Positions 13,901-25,307 of a stretch of DNA of 64,000 nucleotides are shown here, in pieces. Each line of letters starts with the position of its first letter. Positions within the stretch are counted from its first letter, which is position 1. The notes below the pieces were generated by a model. The model made no database searches, had not been told where the DNA came from, and saw only the letters and a list, made by a program, of their open reading frames with translations. Where the stretch lies: the NCBI GenBank assembly GCA_001600055.1, contig BCIV01000007.1, positions 310,001 through 374,000 of the forward strand, written 5' to 3'. Source of the stretch: Filobasidium wieringae. Lineage: Eukaryota; Basidiomycota; Tremellomycetes; Filobasidiales; Filobasidiaceae. Position numbers and translations under genes: made by a program.

Positions 13901-14749
13901 GAGTGGTAAGAAGGTGGTCATACATGTGAGTCATCCTGGTTCCCGGAATACGTGCAGTGAGATATATTCTGACAACTGTTGGTATGATAGGATGAGGGTA
14001 AATTCGATCCTCGATCTATCCCTGAAAAGTCGTGGCGTGAATACGAGTCAGTCTTATCATACTCCGCAAGCATGTTTCTTCTGGCTCATTAGACTGACGA
14101 TAGGAATGAGCTCTGGGATAATGACAACGATAATCACTCGCTGAGCAGCTGGGTTCCGGAGAAACAACCATTTGCGGACTCTCGAGCTCCGTCTTTCTAC
14201 GGACACCGAACTGAATATGCTGAATCGCGCATCTCGCCGGCCGCATCTCAAGTCAATCTTCGTGGAATGGCAGGGTCCAGGGCTCCATCAGCTTATGGTC
14301 AGCCATCAATGAGAAACCCTTCCATGTATGGGGATGACGCCCGAAGCATGCAAGCTCCGTCAATGTACGGTGCCGGTATGCCCGTCCAGTCGTTCGACCA
14401 AGGGTCCCACTACGGTAGCTACCTTCAGCACGATCCGTATGCCGCGCCAGATCTTCTTGGACATTATCCGGTGCAGCAGCAAGCAAATACACCTCCTAAC
14501 GGCCTGACGTCACGGCCTAGCTCCAGGTTCATGCCCGAACAAGCGCTGCCCTCCGCCGGGGGCAACGACATCAGTGACGGACAACTCGAGGCTGAGATCA
14601 GGAACATTTGTCTTGCCGATGGAACGGATCTTGAAACCTTGACCAAGAAGGGTGTACGAAAAGAGTTGGAGAGAAGATTCGGAATGGATCTTGCTGCCAA
14701 GAAAGAGGTGATCAACAGAACGATCGAGAGGGTTCTGACCGGAGCATAA
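7939..14749 (+). CDS. Class V chitin synthase with N-terminal myosin motor domain
   Basis: Very large membrane enzyme polymerising UDP-GlcNAc into chitin. Order of parts: myosin-like motor with P-loop [10 protein letters not shown] (about 8434-8463), switch I-like [15 protein letters not shown], and a modified switch [11 protein letters not shown]; an acidic low-complexity insert ([15 protein letters not shown]); motor end [13 protein letters not shown]; two membrane spans near 10990-11160 ([25 protein letters not shown]); a cytochrome-b5-like domain ([15 protein letters not shown]); a further TM; the GT2 catalytic core with [28 protein letters not shown] and QRRRW; C-terminal TMs; and a DEK-C domain ([18 protein letters not shown]) ending in TAA 14747-14749. 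The complete P-loop argues for class V over the shorter-motor class VII. The QRRRW catalytic motif is split by the intron at about 13333-13389. Start [15 protein letters not shown] is followed by an intron at once. Neighbouring genes are unrelated in strand and function. Confidence 0.95.
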
Positions 14750-15104
14750 AACCATTTCGCACACGGTGCATTGTATCACCATGCTTCACGTGACTCATGC
14801 GTACTGTATAGATTACGATTCGGCTATTTTCTATCCATCAACATGTTGAGTTGGCGCTACATCCTCTGTCCTGCTTGATGTGGTTCTGTTTCAAAGCTTT
14901 CTTCACAATCCATGTAATTTGCTATCAGCTGTTGCGACTTTAGTTTGTGAGGGTTCCGGTTTGTCCGGATTGAATCAGGAGAGGGGCTGAATTCAACTTG
15001 AAGCGAAATCAAGCGATCTGACCAAATTCGTTCGGATTGTACAATATCCACCCAAGCCATACAACTACTAAACCATTACTTCGGCCAAACCAATTCTTCC
15101 GAGT
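14750..15104. other. Convergent 3' intergenic region with E-box
   Basis: Lies between the 3' ends of the chitin synthase (+) and the bHLH gene (-). No gene is seen. It contains a perfect TCACGTGA octamer at 14786-14793, odd for a terminator-terminator region and perhaps chance. Confidence 0.5.
14786..14793. promoter_or_regulatory. TCACGTGA E-box octamer
   Basis: Perfect Cbf1-type octamer located 37 bp after the chitin synthase stop codon. It has no promoter next to it, so its regulatory meaning is doubtful. Confidence 0.3.
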
Positions 15105-16665
15105 CTAGCGTGTTCTAGAATCTGCTCTACCTTCGAGGGATGAACCATTCCCTCTGTCATCGTCGTTTCTCCAACCTCGATGATAATCATCCGTCTGGCC
15201 TGAATGGCCTTCCAGGCCAGAGTCGCCTGTATGAAGCTGAACCTGAAAACAATAGGGGACAAGGGATTCAGCAATATGTTGCCTTCACTGTTCGATATCA
15301 TCCCGTTCGCACACTCACCTTGAGATCCTCAATCTGCTGTTCCATATATCCCCTATCCTGCGTCCATTTCTTCACATTGTCCTCCGCTTCCATTCTCAGC
15401 CTCCTCACTTCCTTCTCCAGCTCCTGTATCTTGTTCGCCTGATAAGCTGGCATGTCTTGCACTGCCCTTTCCAAGTCCTGTTCAAGTGCAATCGATCGAG
15501 CCTCCAATTCGGGAAGCCGAGCAGTCTCTTGCTGTAGCTGTGTAATGTATTCTACCGCTCGACTGAGGATGACGCCCTTCTGTTTTTCCTTCTCGGCATT
15601 AGGGATGATGGCAGCGATGGCTTCTACTCCGTTGGCGATATTGGTTCGCCTTCTTCTTTCAATTTCTTTCTGTTAGGAGTAAGTGAGTTAGGACAGAGCG
15701 ACGGACAAACGGAAAGCAAGTCGAAACTTACATGAGCTGCCTTCTTTTGTTCAAGCTCGAGCTGATTCAAAGCCTTTGGAGGTTTCCTCTTCTTCTTCCT
15801 CATATTTGCAGCAGCCAAAGCAGCTCCATGCATCCCCCCTCCCATTCCATCCAATCCCATACCCTGCATCTCATCATCCACGTTCCCCTCTCCCGTTCCG
15901 AAAATATCGCCTTCACCTCCCTGTTCATACATCCCCGTAGATAGACCTTCCACTTGGTATTCCCCGGCATCGTCGTGCATATCCCCTGCCCCCGCGTGTC
16001 CAGCCATTTCTGCTTCTGTCGTCTGCTCATGAGCTTGATCGGCGAATATCCGACCGAATCCGTCTGCATCGACTGAAGGACCTGCGCCAAGGGAAGCGAA
16101 GGAGAGGAGATCACCGGCGTGCTGTAGATGTTGGCGATCTAGTTGTTCAGACATGGAAGGAGGTGGACCGTGTGATGCGTCTACAGAGTGCTCGGCCAGG
16201 ATATGGAGACGGTCGTGAGTTTCCATAGGCTAAAAATTACGTGACGAAGTTAAGACCAAGGTCGAAAAGGTATAGGGAATGGAGTATGAACCGAGTGAAA
16301 GACAGAAAAGAAAGAGTGAGACTTAGATAAGCGCGTAAACGGTTTTATCACGGACTAACCATATGGTCATGTTCTGTATCGTGTTCATGCTCATGTCCGT
16401 CTGCTCCTTCGCCTTCTCCTCTTGTATGATCATCATCTCTTGCAGCTTCCGCATCTGCCAGACTCATATGACCTTCAGGAGGCATAGGTAGACCTCCACT
16501 TTCGTCCTCTATCGTTCGGTAATCTTCATCGTTTGGTTCGGCTGATTGATCCTGCACTGAGGACGGCATGGGTTGACTGTGAGTACTGGTATGAGGAGGG
16601 TAGAAGTAAGCTATGCCATCAGTGTTGCTAGTGTTCGTGTGAGTTATGTGCTGTGACGAGGACAT
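15105..16665 (-). CDS. CBF1: bHLH transcription factor, Cbf1/Cpf1 type
   Basis: Basic helix-loop-helix zipper protein that binds CACGTG. In yeast, Cbf1 acts at methionine/sulfur promoters and centromere element CDEI. Exon 1 (16665 to about 16363) encodes a Ser/Thr- and then Asp/Glu/His-rich N-terminus. A second large exon is acidic and Gly/Met-rich and ends RKKKRKPPKALNQLELEQKKAAH. After an intron comes the basic region KEIERRRRTNIANGVEAIAA, in which the H-x3-E-x3-R spacing (His at the splice, Glu, Arg) is the E-box-reading set. The loop/helix 2 (EKQKGVILSRAVEYITQLQQ) follows, then a long leucine-zipper coiled coil including NVKKWTQDRGYMEQQIEDLK, which resembles the yeast Cbf1 segment NIEKWT. 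The last exon gives a hydrophilic tail to TAG at 15105. An alternative acceptor would give a different tail ending at 15068. A TCACGTGA site lies 116 bp upstream of its start. Confidence 0.9.
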
Positions 16666-16943
16666 AAAGAGACAGAGGAGGTACCTGATTGTTTATGAAG
16701 TCAATCTGGATCTAGACCAGAGTCACGATTCCATGTCACCTGACCTCGATTACCCCTCCCTCGAACGTATCCTCACCCAATCACGTGATACAGTCGCGTC
16801 GTTCCCAAAGAGGAAGTGAAACAATACTTCCCTTCCTGAGCACAGCCTGTCATCGATCCTCTAGTCATTCGAGTGTCATGTAGAGTCTGTTTACAACTTG
16901 TATTTTTGCTAGATCCTGAGCGTTATTGGCCTTGGAGCATTGG
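16666..16943. promoter_or_regulatory. CBF1 upstream region containing a TCACGTGA octamer (16781-16788)
   Basis: Short spacer between the start of the Cbf1-type gene and the 3' end of the GT32 gene, both on the minus strand. The perfect octamer TCACGTGA at 16781-16788 sits 116 bp 5' of the start codon of the protein predicted to bind it. Autoregulation is an inference. Confidence 0.5.
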
Positions 16944-18782
16944 TTATTCTTCATCTTTCCAGCTGCCGAAGAATCTATAGTCGCAGGATCAAAAGGTTAG
17001 AATACCAGAGATCTACGATACACTATTGATCGAAGCTCCGACGTACCCGTGCCATACCAATTTATAGTCCCCCTGCTCTCCCTCGCTGGCATCCGCTCTG
17101 AAGCTATGCATGGGGTATATTCTGTGCGCATACCGCAAGCGATCAGTTTACGATTTAGTTCAAAGTTAACCAAGAATCAGCATTCCACTTACAAGACATC
17201 CCCCACTCTGACAGCCCGGCTGTGCCCTGAAATCTCGCTAGGATGTACTCCATATCGTACTAGCAAGTATCGGAAGACTGCGTCAGAACTGAAAAAAGAT
17301 GTCTCTCAGCGGCTGACTCTCCACCTGGATCATGATGGACACATACAAAGCTCCTGGGCCTGTCATATCAAGCTACACTCGCCATACCAGCCATTAGCAT
17401 ATGTTCATGATCCATGTGAGAAAAGTACTGACCACCCTGCTAATTCTCTGCGATCTCAGGGCCTCAGTCTCCTCTTCACTCATCTGATCACTCTCCTGAA
17501 CCACTGAGAGGTCCAGATCATCCGTCTCCTCGACCTTCCGAAGGATCTGACCGAGAACATCAAGGAAGATGGGATGATAGGGTTTAGCCACTAGAGTCCA
17601 CTGTTGAACATATCGTGTCCTATTTAGTCTCAAGCCATGTAGCTATAACACATAGTCGGACGCGACTGACTTGAACGAACTGCATACCCCTCGCATGGCC
17701 TAACTCCCTCCAATCCTTATCTTGTACCCACTGGTCATGCTCAAAAGCGATGATCAGACTGGGCTCTTCGTATTCTTTCAAGACCTCATCGACCGTTTCA
17801 CCAGCCGCTATTCGGAATATCAAGGGAGTTGTCGCAAGGAAAGGGTCGTTTAGAGTCCTGAAGCCTGGACTTGAAGTGTATAGACCAGGCCAATCTTTGA
17901 GGGAGCGAACGCAGGCGGTGTCCGTATCGGTATAGACACCTGTACGTCGACAAATAACGGTTCTGAGGATCAGTATGATAGTCATTGCGGTCTAGACTAG
18001 TCAAAGCAAAGCTCACCTCCGTCAAGGAGCATTGTCAGATATCTGTAGAGTGGGATCAGCATCCGAAGAAAACTGCGCTTGTCATCTTCTTACCTATAAA
18101 CATCAGCTGGAAAGACAACGCACGAGTCAGCTCGACGTACCAATCGGAGGCAGGCAAAATTCTCACCTTTCAGCACGCCGAACTTCAGCGCCTCTAACTT
18201 CTTTACGATGGATGAAACCTCATCCTGATCCGTCCCGTCAATTGACGGTTCAACTGAGCTCTCTGGCTTTGCGAAAGCTCGCTCCATCAAGTTATCTATC
18301 GCTTTATCCCCTGCATATACCACTTTCCAGTCAGGATTCTGAGTAGCCCATGTCTGGAATTGTTCTGGAAAGGTCGGCCTTTTCGAAGTTGTTACGATCC
18401 TTCGAGGCAGTTCGCGTTTTGAAGATGCGGTTGTGAGGGAAAGATGGGAAAGAACATTCTCTAGTAGAAAATCTCCTTGGACAGAAGTCTGAGGTTCAGC
18501 AGGTTGCAAAAACCTGGTATAGATGTCTTGAAGATCCGCTTCATAGCTCTCTATGCTGCTAGACTGAAGCGGAAGACCTAGCTCCCCTTCGTATCTAGCG
18601 GTATCGAGATTCTCTTGTAAGGTAGACAGTCGTTCATGAGCGATCTCAGCGAGCAAGCTGACAGGGATCGAATGTTCCGTAGTTTGGGAACTCCATTTTC
18701 TTGCGTTCCAGCCGTATACGACGAGACAGACGCACGAAACAGCGAACGCCCTTATGGTCTTGATAGAGCTTAAGCAGATCAT
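16944..18782 (-). CDS. GT32 glycosyltransferase, Och1/Hoc1-type mannosyltransferase
   Basis: Type II Golgi membrane enzyme expected to transfer mannose to N-glycans. Start MICLSSIKTIRAFAVSC begins a single N-terminal signal anchor (about residues 8-26), followed by a stem. The catalytic part has WKVVYAGDKAIDNLMERAF, then after two short introns YRYLTMLLDGGVYTDTDTA, carrying the GT32 DXD nucleotide-sugar motif in the usual GG-x-Y-x-D-T-D context. Next come LIIAFEHDQW, HPIFLDVLGQI, then TGPGAL (the family's WTGPGxxTD region), VFRYLLVRYGV and a C-terminus VWHGFFGSWKDEE with TAA at 16944-16946. The last three exons are short but their joins keep the family motifs in frame. Acceptor-sugar specificity cannot be told from sequence. 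Confidence 0.85.
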
Positions 18783-19295
18783 CCAGTTTCAAACAGCTAG
18801 TTGCTCAGGATAGTCGGACCCTCAAGCAACTCTACTTTTCTTCTCGATTGTAAGTAAGCGTCAATGGGAGATTTCTTCCTGTCCCTTGGTCGTAGGAGTA
18901 GAGTGCAATGCCTGGCGGTGAGCTGCCTACATCAAATGGAGGCCTGTTGGACTGGACATAGCGTTCAAGAAAGCGATGCGACTCTGCGATGCCGACTCAT
19001 CTCGTTGACTAAACCGCAGTCCTGAGAGCGATAATAATAATACGCTCACAAGTGGGGCCCCTCATATGTCCAGCTGCGGAGATCCGAACCAGCTATCGTT
19101 TTGACCAACCGACTGATTTTCATTCAATCACATAACTGATGCTTCCGCCGATTCTGTTCGAGTGCCATCTTACACGCTGTAATATATAGTATGGCTAGTA
19201 TGGAAGCCTAAAGTTGAATCGGAGTGGATACATGAAATCAAAAAACCGCCCGACGCTAGCGCCCATCTTTGATCGGAACCTGAAATACTGTCCGA
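18783..19295. other. Intergenic region
   Basis: 513 bp between the start of the GT32 gene and the stop of the Tah18 gene, both on the minus strand. It should contain the GT32 promoter and Tah18 3' UTR. No coding or RNA gene is supported. A stretch near 19070-19110 faintly recalls a tRNA D-arm/T-arm but does not fold into one. Confidence 0.5.
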
Positions 19296-21856
19296 TCACC
19301 AGCTTTCCTCTCCACCTCGTCTGCCACTCTCAAACATTGCTTCTACATAACGCTCTGCATCTTCCATACTTGATATTTTCCCCTCCTCTACGCTCGCCAT
19401 CGATTCTGCAATAGCTTTTCTAACAGCTTTCGGCATGGCGTTTGATGATCTGCAAGATGGCTCAGTTAATTTCGCAATATTAGCATGCTAATCTCAGGAG
19501 CCGCTTACCCGGATATGTAAACGTTTCCATTCCTCTGTACAATCCAGTCGTTTATCAATTCTGCGTCCTGTCGGATCAGGTTTTGTACGTAAATCTTCTC
19601 TTCCTGTAAGAGCGTAATCGATACAATTCAGCTCGAAAACAAACGATCGCAATCTCTAGCCGAGTGGATACTTGCCTGATCTCTTGAACACGCGACCCGG
19701 ACACGTACGCCCTGACGCCTCCATTCGTCCATCTCTGCAGAGAAATAGAGATCTTTGTCTTTACTGCGGCAACCGAAATAGAGCGAAGTACCTGTAGAAG
19801 CGAGTTCATCATAAATACTTCAAGTACGCACTGACTTCTGGCAAACTCACTCGCTGCTGCGCCTTGAGCAATCCGCTCTTCGACAAAAGCTCTCATCGGG
19901 GCTACGCCTGTTCCAGGTCCGACAAGAACAACAGGAGTTTCCTTCTCCGTTGGAAGGAAGAGGGTAGGAGCTTCCAGCTTTAGAGGTATCCGTGCCCCTA
20001 ATTCAAGATCTCTCAACCATGATGACAAGAGCCCTTTCCGTCGAATTTTCAGGTTCGTTTTGTAATCCACCAGAGCAATTAGTAATTGTACCTCCCCAGG
20101 GTGAGCCTGAATTGCGAAGTTGAGTCAATCTGCTGTCAGTTTGGCATGTCATGTATGGTCAGAGACATACTATCGAGCTCGAGGCAATGGAAAATTGCCG
20201 CCGTCTTAAAGGCGCAAGAACCTCTAGAACATGACTCAGCGGAATCTTTGTTGTCCTAAAGTCCGCTAGCGTTTCTAGTACGCTTCGTCTCGATCTCGTG
20301 GCATAGGTATGAATCTCATCCTATGGGAAAGCGACAGTCAGCGTGGATTTGTCATCAATGCTGACAGTTTGCACGTACAGGATCGGCTATAAACTCGTCT
20401 AAGCGTTCGATAGCCATTTCTTCAGTGCTAAACCGTCTCAGCCATTCGAAGAAAGATTTTCGTGGGGGAGCTCTTAAATCGAGATGTCTCTGTACGATTC
20501 TTCTCAAAGTCGTCGTAGTACCGCTTGGCAGGTGTCGGGGAAGCGGTTGGTCTGATTGATGATTTAGTATGAGAACTGCTGCTATCGATTGATAGGGCAT
20601 TTAGACTCACCTACAACCACAGACTCGATCAATATAGGCCGGTCAGCCTCGTCCGTGAGGTCAGTCAGTCTCAGAAACTCCATTACTTCCTCTGCGGAAG
20701 TCTCCGGCCGAAGTGAACAGATTGATCCAGGAGCATAACTTTGCAATGAGTTAGTACCGTATGCGATTATTCCGCCCGTGGGACGAGCTTACCCTGCATC
20801 ATCCTCTAGTTTCAGGTCTATTCTTCTTACATCCTGGAACCACGAAGAGTCTGTTACTCGCTCATTCTTCTCGAGCTTAGCCCAGATCCAACCAGGATCA
20901 AGAGCATCCTCCTCTGTTTCTAGTTCTTCTGTTTCTCTCCCATTTATTGGTCCATCGCCGTCGAGAAATCGTAGGTGATATATCGGTGGAGGTATGGCAG
21001 TACCCTCGTATATCTTGAATGTAGTGGGAGGGGACGGTAGGAAGGGAAGAAGTATCTGAGTGGTTTTTTCCAACCAGGGTATGAACGTCTCCTCAATCCT
21101 GATTAACGCAAATATCAGTGTGAGAGCTGCAACATCCATATTTCAAACTTACCCGTCAGGCGCTCGTTCATCACCCCACGCTAAGCACCCTATCTCGTCC
21201 TTGTTCTCAGAACCTGCTGCATCGTCCGCGGACCGGATGCCATCTCCATTGACATCCAGCTGCTTCATCTCATTGACAACGCCCTCCGCGTCGATATCGG
21301 CTTCGTCATCATTGCCTCCCAGTAGCCGAGCTCCTAAACTCAGCATGCGGCGAGCAAGTATTTTTCCAGCATAGCAGAACTTTTCGTATGAAGAATCTCC
21401 TAGACCGTACAAGGCGAAATTTACGTCTGTGACACCGATTTCGGTTGGTTAGCTCAAAACGATCGAGGTATTGCTAAGCAAGAACTTGCCCTCGAGGATG
21501 TCTTCTGGAAGCCCGCTTCTGAGAAGAGCCGTCCACAGAGGGTTCATAGCTGGTGGAGGATGTCCGCGGCCATGTGTTGAAGTAATCAAGATTAAAAGTG
21601 GGATATGAGGTAGATCGGCCTGCAAAACCACAATATAGATACAATCAGCTTTGTCAAGCTGTTTCGTTAAAGATTTTGGGCATACTATATCGAAATCCTC
21701 CATGCTAAGGACAGTACATCTTCCTCCCTTCCTACGAATCTCCCTTCCCACTCGTTCAGCCGTGTCTTGCGCATTCCCGGTCTCTGATGCGAACAAGATC
21801 AAGACCTTTTCCGGGTTAAGATCCTCAGATCCAGAGGAGGAAGACCCATGCTTCAT
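19296..21856 (-). CDS. TAH18: NADPH-dependent diflavin oxidoreductase (Tah18/NDOR1)
   Basis: Cytosolic FMN/FAD reductase that passes NADPH electrons to Dre2 in cytosolic iron-sulfur protein assembly. Start MKHGSSSSGSEDLNPEKVLI leads into the flavodoxin domain: VLILFASETGNAQDTAERV, STHGRGHPPPAMNP and YGLGDSSYEKFCYAGK. The connecting and FAD domain shows RRQFSIASSS (RxFS motif). The NADPH domain shows VVLVGPGTGVAPMRAFVEER, FGCRSKDKDLYFSAEMDEWR and VYISGSSNAMPKAVRKAI, with a C-terminal Trp (ESW then TGA at 19296-19298), the aromatic end typical of the family. About eight introns interrupt it. The stretch GGNDDEADIDAEGVVNEMKQ is an acidic insert in the flavodoxin region. It is divergently arranged with the Nse2 gene over 307 bp. 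Confidence 0.93.
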
Positions 21857-22163
21857 TGTAGGTATTATGGGATCGAAGCTCCAGGAAAGACTTTTACAGA
21901 TGCTATACGTGGTATTCCTTCCAAATCTGAGAGAAGAATCCTAAGAACAAACTTACAAGAAGCTTATAACGCAAGAAGTAGATCCTCAATATCTAAATGC
22001 TGGTGGGAGGTCCGAGCAACACAATTACGATCGACCTCCACTTTGCGCGTAGATGCATCCTTGAACCAACTTTTGGGAAGCGACTGATGACCTTACCTGC
22101 TGTTTCAAAGAGCTCGCACGGTCTTCTCATAGCCCAATCGAATTCATCTGACTGTTTGCGTCG
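21857..22163. promoter_or_regulatory. Divergent promoter region TAH18 / NSE2
   Basis: 307-bp spacer separating two divergent start codons, so it must hold both promoters. No TATA or known factor site stands out. Confidence 0.5.
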
Positions 22164-23668
22164 ATGAGTGCTCTCCTGGTACCGGCGACTCAAGAATCTC
22201 CTCTGCGAACCCCTCGTCGCAAGAGAACTAGGACGGAAGCCAGAGAATCTGTCGAGTTGCAGTCACCTCAGCCACAAGCAGGGCCTAGCCGATCTTCCAG
22301 GCATGGATCAGTGAACGGACGGAATTTGAGGGACGAAGGATCGGATAACGAAAGACGACGAGAAAGAAAGCCCGAACAGGGGCTCGATATCGATACCTTT
22401 GACATGAAACCAATCGAAAATAGCCGACCGAATTTGAATGCTGTACGTTGTCGCCGAAGAACAAGCAGCCATATGGCTTCCCTTGACACCATATTTTTTA
22501 TGTTTTAGATCGAGGCTCAGCGAGGGATGTTGGATGCGGATCTTTCGACGTACAAAATTCAAATCAAAATGATCACGGATGTAGCCGTTGCTGCAGAGGA
22601 CTGTCGGATTACTGGAGAGAAAGCGTCTGAAGCAGAATCTGATAAGGTAGGTTTGACATACGAACGCAGCTATATGGCAGCTAACACGGAACGGGGTGGG
22701 TTTTTAGATGTTTGCGGACCTGGAACAAGAGGTGTTCAATCTGATAGACCTATATAGGTGTATAGAAATACAAAGCGAAGTGCTCGCAGAGCTCAGTGAT
22801 AAATTGCAAGAAGAGAGTAGTTTAGTGAGTGGATCCGGTTACCAGATTCGAATCGATTCTAATTCCTTCGTGTAGTTAGATCCTGGAACCTTTTTTACGG
22901 ATGAAGTGGTGAAAAGACAAGAAGAGTATCTAGCTAGATCTCAATGGGCAAAGTGTAAGCGCTGGCGTCTTTACTATATCTGGCATGGCCTGAACGGGCT
23001 TCAGCTTTTAGATAGAGTCAGCGACCTTTATCGAGATTTCCGGACGACAGTCTGGGACGTCAACAGCGAACAGGCGTGCCCGCCGCTTTCAACGTTTCTG
23101 GCAAAAGGTACCTTTCACCCTTGGGTCACTACAGCATCTTCCTCGGAACTGATCCTGGCCGTAAACCTATAGGTCCTGACGATGAAGACGATGACGATGA
23201 GATTGAGATGGGTGGGGTGACACAGACCCTTAAATGTCCTCTTACGTTGTTACCCTTTGTAGACGCTCACACGAGGCAAGTCTCTCAGATCCACCGAACA
23301 GATCTGCCCAAAACGCTAATACCATTTGATTCACCCTCCAGTATGCCATGTCGCCATTCTTACTCTGGAGCCGCAATCAAGGAACATATCCTCAGTGCCG
23401 TTCCCGCAACGAACCGCAAGAAACAGGTCCCCGAAGTGGATCGAGAGGCAAAATGTCCTGTCGCAGGGTGTAGTCATAAACTCAAACTAGGCGATGTTAG
23501 GGTAAGTGGTTGAACAGAACGCATAACTGAGGTCGCAAACTGATTCGAATCGCCCTTCAGCCCGATCCTGACTTACAAAAGAGAAGCGACGTAGCCCAGA
23601 GGAGGCTGCAGATGCGACAGGAAGAACAGGATGACGCTAGATCAGCTGAGGCTGAATTGATAGAGTGA
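22164..23668 (+). CDS. NSE2: SUMO E3 ligase Nse2/Mms21 (SP-RING), SMC5/6 subunit
   Basis: Nuclear SUMO ligase of the SMC5/6 DNA-repair complex. Start MSALLVPATQESPLRTPRRK opens a basic, disordered N-terminus. A helical region follows over several short exons (IEAQRGMLDADLSTYKIQIK, MFADLEQEVFNLIDLYRCIE), matching the helices by which Nse2 binds SMC5. The SP-RING is TLKCPLTLLPFVDAHTR, then SMPCRHSYSGAAIKEHI, then EAKCPVAGCSHKLKLGDVRP, supplying the expected Cys, Cys-x-His and CP-x3-C zinc ligands. The C-terminal helix QRRLQMRQEEQDD ends at TGA 23666-23668. Introns at about 22443-22508 and 23503-23561 are clear; the middle ones are inferred. Confidence 0.88.
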
Positions 23669-23944
23669 TGTGACGCCACCGGCAAAATCACGAATGTAAT
23701 TGTTAGGTACGGAAGGATAGATTCGTATCGGTTGTATTCGGCTGAAGAGTCACAGTTTATGAATCAGTAACGATATTGACACGTCATTAGGGTCAGCCTC
23801 ACCATTTCGTCATGATCTCTCGTGATAAGAAGCACCCGCTCCGAGGGACCCATAACAACTTTGGTACTGATCGTCATATCGCTCGTGCTCATCCTCTTGC
23901 AACATGTAACACACTTCATCTATAGGAACAACCGATCTCAAACA

Positions 23945-25113
23945 ATGCTTCGACGACGATTATCAACTTCTTTGCTCAATGCTCAGGCTCTGCTTCAGAC
24001 TCCCGCCGCCCGGGTAGCTGTTCCCCCAGTCCCAGCACTTCCAGCTCAATTCGCTGGTTCAAGTCGAGGGTTGGCGTCTGCCATGTTACTGAGCAGCAAG
24101 GAGAACTGGTCGAGCAAGACTGTAAAGAACTTGAAGGAGGCTTTGGCTCAGCGAGGACTCAGCCAGTAAGCGCCGAAGCTGCTTTGTTGATTACCGACGT
24201 CTTAACCTATACTCAATTAATTAGAACTGGCAAGAAGGCAAGCTTGATTGAGCGTCTGACTGAATACGACAGCGCGCGTACCCCTTCCCCTTTCACCACC
24301 CGAGGAATCTCCTCTTCTGCGGCTCCTCAGGCTGAATCAAAAGAGCCTGCGGACTTGCAGGCTGAGACTTCCAAAGTCGAGGTCCAGAGTGACGCGGAGG
24401 TGAACACGATCAACCTTGCAGAGATCGAGACGGCAGAGGTCGAGCCTGCTTTGGCTCCTGGTCTTCCTGAAGCCAAGACTGATTTTGACGAGGCACCCCC
24501 AACCTTGGAGATCAAGATGCCCGAATTCGAGGACGAAGCCCCTGAATTCGCTGTGCCTGTACGTATCGCGCTTGTGGTGATCGAAAATTAAATTGACTGA
24601 TATTAAGCCATATGTCTTCGTTAGCCCTTTGCTCCTGACAACTTCGCATCCAAGGCCGAGGACTCCATCTCTCCCCCTGCCGAGGTTCAGGACATGACTC
24701 CCAAAGTCATGACCGTGACTCCACCAACGGAGGGTGAAGCTGGACCTCGACATTCTTTGCACGAGACCGTCGCTGCCGATGAGATCGAGGTCAAGGACAC
24801 CAACACCGCTCTCGACGCGGCTAAGGAGGCTGCCTCGGACTTGCCTTCCTTGGGATCCGTCTTGAGCTCAATCAGCTTCCCCACCTTCGGTCTCGGATCT
24901 CTCATTAGCAACATCAAGGTTCCTGAAGTCAACAGCAAGGATACCGAATTCAAGCCTATCGAGAGGGGTTTGAATGGAGAGGAGAAGACTGGAGCTTTCA
25001 TCCTGGGTGGAATCGTCGCCGCTGGATTGTTCCTGGGAGGCGGAAAAAGGGAGGAAGAGGAGGAGGACGTCTCCGAGAAGGTGAACGAGGCCGCGACCAA
25101 GGCTGCTCACTGA
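23945..25113 (+). CDS. Mitochondrial SAP-domain protein (Aim34-like)
   Basis: Probable mitochondrial protein. The ATG at 23945 starts MLRRRLSTSLLNAQALLQTP, an Arg/Ser-rich amphipathic presequence. The SAP motif (nucleic-acid or protein binding helix-extended loop-helix) is WSSKTVKNLKEALAQRGLSQ joined across an intron (24168-24224) to TGKKASLIERLTEYD. The rest is acidic and Pro/Ala/Glu-rich, and near the C-terminus there is one hydrophobic span (AFILGGIVAAGLFLGGG) followed by a charged tail. Fungal Aim34 proteins combine a presequence with a SAP domain, hence the comparison, but the low-complexity middle is not diagnostic. A second intron is at about 24561-24626. It is convergent with RFA1 across 194 bp. 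Confidence 0.72.
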
Positions 25114-25307
25114 ACTAGGACTTGAAAAGCTCTTAGAAAAAGAAACAACTTTGTAACGAAAGCCGGTTGTTGTGATTATGAGAATAATGAGAAGATGTCT
25201 GAACATATACTGTATAGTGGAAACATTGCATTTTGGCGATACAAATGGTCACGAATCCGTGTAACCGCATTATAAGGCAAGAAGAAAAGGTCGCCTGGAG
25301 AAAGAGA

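Noticed and set aside
15068..15301. Alternative C-terminus of the Cbf1-type protein (ATLAWKAIQARRM)
   Set aside because: It needs a less likely acceptor and gives a hydrophobic tail. The chosen splice extends the coiled coil into a hydrophilic tail as usual for the family.
19060..19130. Possible minus-strand tRNA gene (GTCGGTTGGTCAAA and GGTTCGGATCTCC words)
   Set aside because: No acceptor stem or anticodon arm can be paired at the right distances, so the words are coincidental.
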